A program made the translations under genes and the position numbers. A stretch of DNA of 6,173 nt, from the NCBI GenBank assembly GCA_002497025.1, contig DAMG01000037.1, positions 2,430-8,602 of the forward strand. Reading direction: 5' to 3'. Positions 1 to 5,708 of the stretch are shown here, in pieces. Every line of letters begins with the position of its first letter. Position 1 is the stretch's first letter. The stretch comes from Euryarchaeota archaeon UBA126. GTDB lineage: Archaea; Thermoplasmatota; Poseidoniia; Poseidoniales; Thalassarchaeaceae. The notes under the pieces were generated by a model. That model saw only the letters and a list, made by a program, of their open reading frames with translations. It did not search any database and was not told the DNA's origin.

Positions 1-3000
1 TATCCCACTGAAGAATTAACTGAATTCCACGGAGATTTCGAAGTCGGTTATATCGCTAATGGATGGACTCAAGCCGGCCCGAGCAACTACTGGTGGTTCG
101 CCCAGAGTGATCGAATTATTGATGGAAATTACACTGCGCAATCAGCTAACCTCACTCACAATCAATACTCAACTTTGGAATATGCTGGAGCAATGGCATC
201 GGGTACTATCTCATTCAACTATTCCGTATCTAGCGAGGCAAACTACGACTATCTTTTGTTCTGTATAGATAACCCAAATTGCTCGAGAAGCTCGTTTACC
301 TCAGCTTGGTCTGGAGAAAGTAACGGCACCTATACAGCAACGGTTTCACCAGGATATCACACATACACCTGGAAGTATGTCAAGGACGGTTCAGTGTCTC
401 ATGGAAATGACTCAGCTTGGATCGATAACGTACAACTTCCAATTGCTTCATACACCGAAGAAATGAACAATATGGTGAGCGCAATAATCAACATAACAAC
501 AGGAAGTGGGGCGACCAATACATTCCTCACTGTCTTGAACCCTTACTCAATTCTCTCGAATCCAAGGTCAAGTTGGTCCGTGGGAGATTCAGGACACACT
601 ATTGATGAAAATACAGGTCAATATCAGGAAGATATCGGACCAGATACCGATTGGTACTGGAGAGAAGATGGTGGTGGCTGGGATACTGTTGGCCACCTAG
701 TGCTGGTCAATGATACTCAAATCTCCAAAGGCCACGGATGGGCGTTAAATCCAGATGTCAATGTAGACGAGGACGGTAATATCCACATTGTTTGGATCGA
801 TGGAAGAAGCGAATTCCCTTCCAAAGATGGACCAAGTCAACTGCACTATATGCAACTTGATCCAGACAGACAGGGTGAACTTGACGGAGAGCCCAACGGT
901 CTCGTTTTGTCAGAAGTATCTACTGTGAAAGACACTGCAGTACTTTCCTCTAACCTGATTTGGGGGGCAAATCCAAGGGTCGATTTCGACCGAGATGATT
1001 CGATTCATATCACTTGGTTTGAAACAGGTGCAAAGTGGGATTCTGATGTTGTTGAACTTCGCTGGACTCGAATCCAATCTCCAGTGATGAATGGCTTGGA
1101 GGAATTACCATTGAATCGTTATCTTACTCAGGCATATAGTGTGGTGAATACCCGAACAATCACAGCCAGTACAAATAATTTGATGGGAATATTTGGAAGT
1201 GAATTCGATGCTAGCGCCCAGCCTATTGTCAAGTTCGCTTGGCCGGAGCGAACAATCGCTTGGACAGCAAATGATTGCACTGATGACGAATTTTTAGTTA
1301 ACAAGTGGGATGTTTGTATGTGGAGTGAAGATCTATACGATATGTCACTAAATCTGGAACCAACCGAAACTGGCTACGTTACGATTCAACCGGATCAATC
1401 GATAGAAGTGGAAATGAATCTTCGTGCAATCCAAATTCCTGGTGAGGTCGATATCGTTACAATTGATGTAGATGGCACACTTGATCTATGGGACATTACC
1501 GCTGGATTCGGTGATAATTATCAACCCACGGCCTCGATTGCAGAGGGCACCTCGGAAGAGGTCAACTTACTAATCCGAGCCCCAGATATACGGCAAGTCA
1601 ATGAAGACCAGTCGTTTGATGTTGTAGTCAATATACAATCTTCCTCAGATCAGTTTGCAACTGCCGAGCAATTGGTAAGAATCAATCTAGTGAATAACAA
1701 TGATTGGAATGACGATGATCAAGACGGAATCTTGGATGAATATGATTTGTGCCAGTTCGGTGAGAGTGGCTGGGAATCTACTGCCATGACTGATTATGAT
1801 GGAGATGGCTGTAAAGATGAATCAGAAGATGTCGATGATGATAATGACGGAGTAGAGGATTCTCTAGATGAATGCCCAACCGGTGTAATGAATCCAGATA
1901 GAGTCGATGCAGACTTCGATGGTTGTGACGATATTCTGGAAGATACTGATATCGACGGTGACGCGGTTCTAAACCACGAAGACCTATGTCCGGAAGGCGC
2001 GCAATACTGGAATACATTCTCAACCGATCACGATGGTGATGGTTGTCGAGACATGGATGAAGATGATAACGACGACAATGATCCTTATCTCGATGTATAT
2101 GATGACTGCCCAACAGGAGTAATAGGTTGGACAGGAGTAGCCTATGACCACGATTCTGACGGTTGTCAAGATCATGAGGAAGATCTAGACGACGATAATG
2201 ATGGGGTTCTAGATAGAGAGGATTCCTGTCCATATGGAATGCTAGATTGGACTTCAAATGAGATTAGTGACCAAGATGGAGACGGCTGCAATGATGTCTA
2301 CGAGGATGCCGATGTCGATGCGGATGGCGTAATTGATATCGAGGATTCTTGCATCTCAGGAAAATCCGAATGGGAATCCACAACTTTGAATGATTGGGAC
2401 AGAGACGGTTGTCACGATACAGAGGAAGATGATGATGATGATAACGACGGTTTCCTAGACTTCGAAGACTCTTGTATTCGCAGCTCGAGTCCAAACCTAG
2501 TTGATGCAGATATGGATGGTTGTGATGACCGTGGAGAAGATACAGATTTGGATAACGATGGAATTGAATCATCGGAGGATAATTGTGAAACAAATCCGAA
2601 TCCAGGGTGGGTATCGTCGCTTAATTCCGACCGTGATCGAGATGGTTGTGCAGATGCAACCGAAGACCTCGACGATGATGGTGATGGGGTCCTCGACGTC
2701 GAGGATGCATGCCCTACCAGCACTCGAATAACAATCGACCATGATAGCGATGGCTGCATGGATGAATACGATCTTGATGATGACAACGATGGAGTGCCGG
2801 ACACCAGAGATCAGTGCGCCCATGGAGCAATCGCTTGGATTTCTACAAAGGAAACAGATATCGATGGCGACGGCTGTCAAGATTCAATTGAAGACAAATC
2901 ATTACCTCGAGGAATTGTTCAGACAATCACCGATTCACCTGTCCTGATGGCAGCAATTTCGGGCTTAGCTCTAATTGTACTGTTGGGGGCAGTTCTACAG

Positions 3001-3240
3001 CGCCGCTCAGAACGCCGTGGTCAAGCCGGAGTTAGAGATAATACACGAGACGTCATGAATTCTATGCGAGACGAGGACGAACTATGGAAGGTGAAGACTG
3101 AAGCTATACAGATTCCTAGTAAGGCCGAGGTAGAGGATGACAGCCAGTACCTTAGATTAGTCGAAACCGGTTATTCACCTGAAGTTGCGAGGGCAATCGT
3201 AGCCTCAGAGGATGCAGTGAGAAAACAGTCTGAGGAGTGA
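1..3240 (+). CDS. Large Asp-rich, cysteine-paired surface protein with C-terminal membrane anchor (5' end outside window)
   Basis: The frame is open from the first base, so the N-terminus and any signal peptide lie outside; the TTG at 175 is not a real start. The visible part has 1079 residues. Residues ~10-147 resemble a lectin-like jelly-roll module (a DFE-G opening, AQS...HNQ-STL, SSE-NYDYL, DGS...AWIDN). Residues ~230-358 hold two propeller-type motifs (NPDVNVDEDGNIHIVW at 250, NPRVDFDRDDSIHITW at 324). Residues ~447-566 look like an Ig-like beta domain. Ten Asp-rich repeats span 568-965. One hydrophobic helix follows at ~980-999, then RRSERR and an 80-residue polar tail. This predicts a type I surface protein: repeats outside, tail in the cytoplasm. 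All 24 cysteines lie before the helix. The likely role is calcium-stabilised adhesion or binding of polysaccharide or particles (inference). No enzyme active site is recognisable and no PGF-type sorting signal is seen; the anchor appears to be the helix itself. Confidence 0.88.
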   Translation, partial: YPTEELTEFHGDFEVGYIANGWTQAGPSNYWWFAQSDRIIDGNYTAQSANLTHNQYSTLEYAGAMASGTISFNYSVSSEANYDYLLFCIDNPNCSRSSFTSAWSGESNGTYTATVSPGYHTYTWKYVKDGSVSHGNDSAWIDNVQLPIASYTEEMNNMVSAIINITTGSGATNTFLTVLNPYSILSNPRSSWSVGDSGHTIDENTGQYQEDIGPDTDWYWREDGGGWDTVGHLVLVNDTQISKGHGWALNPDVNVDEDGNIHIVWIDGRSEFPSKDGPSQLHYMQLDPDRQGELDGEPNGLVLSEVSTVKDTAVLSSNLIWGANPRVDFDRDDSIHITWFETGAKWDSDVVELRWTRIQSPVMNGLEELPLNRYLTQAYSVVNTRTITASTNNLMGIFGSEFDASAQPIVKFAWPERTIAWTANDCTDDEFLVNKWDVCMWSEDLYDMSLNLEPTETGYVTIQPDQSIEVEMNLRAIQIPGEVDIVTIDVDGTLDLWDITAGFGDNYQPTASIAEGTSEEVNLLIRAPDIRQVNEDQSFDVVVNIQSSSDQFATAEQLVRINLVNNNDWNDDDQDGILDEYDLCQFGESGWESTAMTDYDGDGCKDESEDVDDDNDGVEDSLDECPTGVMNPDRVDADFDGCDDILEDTDIDGDAVLNHEDLCPEGAQYWNTFSTDHDGDGCRDMDEDDNDDNDPYLDVYDDCPTGVIGWTGVAYDHDSDGCQDHEEDLDDDNDGVLDREDSCPYGMLDWTSNEISDQDGDGCNDVYEDADVDADGVIDIEDSCISGKSEWESTTLNDWDRDGCHDTEEDDDDDNDGFLDFEDSCIRSSSPNLVDADMDGCDDRGEDTDLDNDGIESSEDNCETNPNPGWVSSLNSDRDRDGCADATEDLDDDGDGVLDVEDACPTSTRITIDHDSDGCMDEYDLDDDNDGVPDTRDQCAHGAIAWISTKETDIDGDGCQDSIEDKSLPRGIVQTITDSPVLMAAISGLALIVLLGAVLQRRSERRGQAGVRDNTRDVMNSMRDEDELWKVKTEAIQIPSKAEVEDDSQYLRLVETGYSPEVARAIVASEDAVRKQSEE
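1702..2895 (+). repeat. Ten tandem Asp-rich two-cysteine repeats (thrombospondin type 3-like)
   Basis: Ten protein repeats of 43, 38, 40, 40, 41, 41, 37, 42, 35 and 41 residues start at 1702, 1831, 1945, 2065, 2185, 2308, 2431, 2542, 2668 and 2773. The common pattern is DxDxDGVxDxxDxCPxG, then a variable stretch usually holding W, then DxDGDGCxDxxED. Every repeat has exactly two cysteines. The DxDxDG loops match the calcium-binding logic of thrombospondin type 3 repeats, where Asp side chains bind Ca2+ and cysteines form disulfides; that is family knowledge, and binding here is inferred. Repeats 2, 7 and 9 are short and lack the Trp segment. Copies are diverged at DNA level, so the array is old rather than a recent expansion. 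Confidence 0.9.
2428..2442 (+). repeat. (GAT)5 trinucleotide run
   Basis: Five exact GAT codons encode Asp at the junction of repeats 6 and 7 of the surface protein. Synonymous GAC would serve equally, so the run is slightly slippage-prone. A change of one unit would keep the frame and only alter Asp number. Confidence 0.6.
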
Positions 3241-3251
3241 ACTCCAATGAC

Positions 3252-3288
3252 CGAGGGTTTGGATGGCATATCGCCATCCTTTCCCTCG
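3252..3288 (+). terminator. Two-part stem-loop just after the surface-protein stop
   Basis: The outer stem is CGAGGG (3252-3257) with CCCTCG (3283-3288). A symmetric TTT/TTT internal loop follows, then the inner stem GGATGGC (3261-3267) with GCCATCC (3273-3279) and the loop ATATC. All 13 pairs are Watson-Crick. It begins 12 bases after the TGA at 3240, a position typical of a transcript end or 3'-stabilising structure. No T-tract follows, and archaeal termination usually relies on T-runs, so calling it a terminator is uncertain. Its 3' arm overlaps a second pairing that reaches the next gene's ribosome binding site, so it may be regulatory instead. Confidence 0.4.
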
Positions 3289-3348
3289 CAACCAGTATTG
3301 AGCACCTTGAAAACTCCAAGGGGGGACTGAGGGTTGCGAGGCAACCAC
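3284..3348 (+). promoter_or_regulatory. Candidate switchable leader of the HTH gene (anti-SD/SD inverted repeat)
   Basis: CCTCGCAACC (3284-3293) is the exact reverse complement of GGTTGCGAGG (3332-3341). The right arm contains GAGG (3338-3341), a good Shine-Dalgarno 7 bases before the ATG at 3349, so this pairing would hide it. A competing small hairpin, GGTTGC (3332-3337) with GCAACC (3341-3346), leaves GAG in its loop. A third hairpin, CCTTG (3305-3309) with CAAGG (3317-3321), sits between the arms. The left arm also overlaps the upstream hairpin at 3252-3288. The mutual exclusion is visible in the sequence; a switching role is inferred. The same palindrome could instead be a DNA operator. 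No convincing archaeal TATA box is seen here, so the transcript start is unknown. Confidence 0.4.
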
Positions 3349-4002
3349 ATGAGAGCGGTCAGAGTAGAGTGCGCATTCTCTGCTATCGAGCACGACTCTA
3401 GAGCCCAAGCAGGCTTGCAGTGCATTTCTTGGGACTTCCGTTCGATGCTTGGTATGGTAGATGGGAACCTGCGAATAATGGTTGAGTGTATTACCATCGA
3501 TGGCAATTGTCCACGCGATGGGACTTATGTCGATGGTATTCGCGTTGTCCAGATCCTCGAAGAGTGGCAATCTGATATCCTAACTCACCATCTCGTTGTT
3601 CTGGAATTTTCATCTGATTTTGTTGGCCATTATTTCCATGATGGAGATTTAGCGATACTTGCTGGTTCAAACTTCACGGCCAATGGCTTGGTGTTACAAA
3701 TCGCAGGCCGCCATGAATCAATGGTTCGATTCCTGTCGGATGTCCGGACTAAGATTTCCGTTGAGCGTGTAACCTCTGCGAAGGGCTCGGAGGGTTTGGT
3801 TCAGAAGGGCCCTACTTTGCAACAACACCGAGTTGTACGACTAGCACATGAAAGTGGCTGGTATGAGGCGCCAAAGCGTACATCCATTCGAGAATTAGCA
3901 GACAAGCTCGGTCTTTCCAAGTCAACAGTTGCAGAGCAATTGGTCAAGGGTGAGGGTGAGATAGTTGCGAGTTTCCTAGACTCATCCTTGGGTTCTGAAT
4001 GA
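3349..4002 (+). CDS. Bacterioopsin-activator-type HTH transcriptional regulator
   Basis: A 217-residue protein. The C-terminal ~55 residues (157-210) match the HTH_10 family: LQQHRVVRLAHESGWYEAPKR, then a TSIRELADKLGLS helix pair and KSTVAEQLVKGE as the likely recognition helix. Family members are archaeal DNA-binding regulators named after the halobacterial bacterioopsin activator. Residues 1-150 form a mixed alpha/beta region without a recognised sensor domain, though GRHESMVRFLSDV just before the HTH resembles the region usual in this family. There is no membrane segment, so it should act in the cytoplasm. ATG 3349 is chosen because GAGG lies 7 bases upstream; an in-frame TTG at 3334 would add five residues and is less likely. 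It follows the surface-protein gene by 108 bases and precedes the zinc-ribbon gene by 58. Its targets and ligand cannot be told from sequence. Confidence 0.85.
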   Translation: MRAVRVECAFSAIEHDSRAQAGLQCISWDFRSMLGMVDGNLRIMVECITIDGNCPRDGTYVDGIRVVQILEEWQSDILTHHLVVLEFSSDFVGHYFHDGDLAILAGSNFTANGLVLQIAGRHESMVRFLSDVRTKISVERVTSAKGSEGLVQKGPTLQQHRVVRLAHESGWYEAPKRTSIRELADKLGLSKSTVAEQLVKGEGEIVASFLDSSLGSE

Positions 4003-4028
4003 AGCCGCAATAGTGGAGATTCATATGG

Positions 4029-4042
4029 GCGAAATCATTCGC
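4029..4042 (+). promoter_or_regulatory. Small inverted repeat before the zinc-ribbon gene
   Basis: GCGAA (4029-4033) and TTCGC (4038-4042) are perfect reverse complements around ATCA. The element lies mid-way in the 58-base spacer, about 19 bases before the ATG. It could be an operator half-site pair for the adjacent HTH protein, but five-base arms are short enough to arise by chance. Confidence 0.2.
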
Positions 4043-4051
4043 ACAAATTGA

Positions 4052-4056
4052 GAGGG
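4052..4056 (+). promoter_or_regulatory. Ribosome binding site of the zinc-ribbon gene
   Basis: GAGGG lies four bases before the ATG at 4061. It supports that start; no other upstream in-frame start is needed, since the protein begins cleanly with MSKIP. Confidence 0.6.
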
Positions 4057-4060
4057 TACA

Positions 4061-4492
4061 ATGAGTAAGATTCCTGCTGTCAAACTACAGCAATTAATGG
4101 GTCTTGACGAGTATGAACTGACCTTAGCCATAGATAGGGTAGCGAGCGAATTGGGAATCTCTTCAGAAGAGGTTCAGATAGAATTAGATTCGGTAAACCC
4201 AGAGTCTTCAACAAACCAAATTGGTGCGGCACCTCCCGTCGAACCATCAAAACGAAAGTCGATTTTCTCACGCAATAAATCAAATACAGGAGACGATTCT
4301 CCAACATTCGTATCCGATGTATCAAAATTCAGGGTATCTTATGACCCGAGCCATGAAGGAAAAAAAAGACAGAAGCAGGTCAACCAAGCGATTGTCTGCA
4401 CTAATTGTTCTGCCCCTCTTGGTATTCCGGATATTCGTCCAATCAAGGTAACCTGCCCCTCGTGTGGTGTTGAGATAACTTACGAGAGTTAG
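4061..4492 (+). CDS. Small zinc-ribbon protein of unknown function
   Basis: A 143-residue protein in three parts. Residues ~8-45 are predicted helical (LMGLDEYELTLAIDRVASEL, then GISSEEVQIEL), resembling a small helical protein-interaction or DNA-binding module without a clear family. Residues ~46-108 are polar, Ser/Lys/Pro-rich and probably disordered. Residues 109-143 form a zinc ribbon with C113-x2-C116, a 15-residue spacer and C132-x2-C135 (VCTNC...VTCPSCG), the treble of features seen in many archaeal single-zinc ribbons. There is no signal peptide or membrane segment, so it is probably cytoplasmic. Its position 58 bases behind the HTH gene suggests co-transcription and perhaps a shared regulatory role. 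Its TAG overlaps the stop of the convergent DUF373 gene by four bases. The zinc site is well supported; function is not known. Confidence 0.8.
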   Translation: MSKIPAVKLQQLMGLDEYELTLAIDRVASELGISSEEVQIELDSVNPESSTNQIGAAPPVEPSKRKSIFSRNKSNTGDDSPTFVSDVSKFRVSYDPSHEGKKRQKQVNQAIVCTNCSAPLGIPDIRPIKVTCPSCGVEITYES

Positions 4493-5667
4493 ATACCCCA
4501 GTACCGATTACTTCCATCGTCATCAGTTTCCGCAGTAACCGAATCAATTGCAGTCTTCAGGAGATAGTAGAAGACGATCGCGATAATTGGGAAGAACCAG
4601 GTGTCTGAGACATTGCCTGCGGTGATGTCGTAATCTCCACCCCCCAACTCAGCTAGTGTGACCTCAATAACAGCCTTGGTGATTGAATAGACTACTGCAC
4701 CGAACCCTAGCAGAAGCATACTTTGACCGGTGAAAGAACCTTCCTTCCAACGTAGAACACCAAGTGATAGGACAAAGGAGAAAGCCGCTACTAGAATCCA
4801 AGTCAACGCTTGGTCGATTGCGATTATCCACACCGCAAAATCTCGATTCACTGCGTCCAAGTCGAAGGAATCAATTCGAGTGAATGTATCCAAAACATAG
4901 GTATTCAATTCTGTAGGGTCGCCGTAGAAAACGGAATAGAAAGTCAATATCGAAAATAGCACCGAAACAATCGATAATCCCCATAACAAAGAAGACCAAA
5001 TTCCTCCAGTAGCGCTTTCCCTCATATCTATCATCAGTCGCTCCAATTGGTGTTCCCAACCCAAACCCTTGGCAAGAATCCAGATTCCAATAATCAATGG
5101 CATGGCCCCGATTAGAACAGCACCATTTGGCAAAATCAATCCAAGCCCGAAGATAATCAAAAACAAGGCCGCGGGGACCAGTAGACGGGCCCTCCAACGA
5201 GGGTCTTCGATAGCCTTGGCGATGTAGTAGTAAGTGCTCTCAATCCCCTTTGATTGTCTAACGATTATTTTCTCAACATGGTCAACTCTGACTCTAGAGG
5301 TTAGGATAGGTAGCGATGCCTCATCATCTGCTCCATCGGTGACTAATACAGCCGTATCTGGTTGAAATTCCTGAATCACTTCGTCGAGTTGGCTAGCGAT
5401 TGCTCGATCAGACCGAGGGCCCACTCGAACATCTCCAGTTAGAATCGCAATCTCAATCTCATCATCGCCTTCATTCCTTTCATTCAGACGGTCATGATGA
5501 TGAAGTGCCCCTAGAATCGCGTTTGTATCAGATTCTTCTGGGTCAGCAATACCTAGCTTTAGGGCCGCAGTCAAGGTCGCTTTACGTCCGATTACGGGTC
5601 CTCTAATTCCAGCTTTAACACCGAGATCATTGTCTCTGTCAATAGTGATAACGAGTGTCCGCACCAT
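4489..5667 (-). CDS. DUF373 family archaeal membrane protein
   Basis: A 392-residue protein from the ATG at 5667. The soluble N-terminal ~155 residues carry the DUF373 signature: LVITIDRDNDLG, then GIRGPVIGR, LGIADPEESDTNA, TGDVRVGPRSDR, AVLVTDGADDE and RQSKGIESTYYYI. About six or seven membrane helices follow, at ~163-179, 184-201, 225-247, 277-305 (one or two), 317-338 and 356-374, with a short acidic tail (ETDDDGSNRYWGI). DUF373 proteins are widespread in archaea; their biochemical role is unknown. The conserved acidic motifs in the soluble domain hint at a metal- or nucleotide-binding fold, but this is inference. The start at 5667 is preferred because GGAGG stands 8 bases upstream and family members begin near this point. 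An in-frame ATG at 5709 would add 14 residues and overlaps the priL stop as TAATG. Probably cotranscribed with priL. Confidence 0.88.
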   Translation of the reverse strand: MVRTLVITIDRDNDLGVKAGIRGPVIGRKATLTAALKLGIADPEESDTNAILGALHHHDRLNERNEGDDEIEIAILTGDVRVGPRSDRAIASQLDEVIQEFQPDTAVLVTDGADDEASLPILTSRVRVDHVEKIIVRQSKGIESTYYYIAKAIEDPRWRARLLVPAALFLIIFGLGLILPNGAVLIGAMPLIIGIWILAKGLGWEHQLERLMIDMRESATGGIWSSLLWGLSIVSVLFSILTFYSVFYGDPTELNTYVLDTFTRIDSFDLDAVNRDFAVWIIAIDQALTWILVAAFSFVLSLGVLRWKEGSFTGQSMLLLGFGAVVYSITKAVIEVTLAELGGGDYDITAGNVSDTWFFPIIAIVFYYLLKTAIDSVTAETDDDGSNRYWGI

Positions 5668-5675
5668 ACTGGAAG

Positions 5676-5680
5676 CCTCC
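5676..5680 (-). promoter_or_regulatory. Shine-Dalgarno GGAGG of the DUF373 gene
   Basis: Read on the minus strand, GGAGG is followed by eight bases (CTTCCAGT) and ATG at 5667. The spacing is near ideal. The alternative ATG at 5709 has no comparable sequence before it, so this site decides the start. Confidence 0.65.
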
Positions 5681-5708
5681 GTTGCGAAGCGCAATGAGCC
5701 CTTCCCCA

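Noticed and set aside
175..177. TTG as the start of the surface protein
   Set aside because: The frame stays open to base 1, and the lectin-like module begins upstream of 175, so this is an internal Leu codon.
1778..2804. Long minus-strand open frames opposite the Asp repeats (1778-2257, 2264-2593, 2412-2804)
   Set aside because: They are His/Leu- or Ser-rich products of reading GAT/GAC repeats backwards. Stops are rare there by composition, and none has a ribosome binding site or recognisable domain.
1702..2895. EF-hand proteins or dockerin modules as an explanation for the Asp repeats
   Set aside because: The DxDxDG loops are similar, but the two cysteines per unit, missing EF-hand helices and head-to-tail spacing fit thrombospondin type 3-like repeats better.
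3334..3336. TTG as the start of the HTH regulator
   Set aside because: It adds only five residues (LRGNH) and lies inside the inverted repeat; the ATG at 3349 has GAGG at 7-base spacing.
3171..3570. Minus-strand open frames across the spacer and the start of the HTH gene
   Set aside because: They overlap a well-supported plus-strand gene and the structured spacer, and have no family features.
4020..4029. Possible TATA-like element (TTCATATG) before the zinc-ribbon gene
   Set aside because: It is a poor match to the archaeal TATA consensus with no clear BRE, and could equally be chance in an operon spacer.
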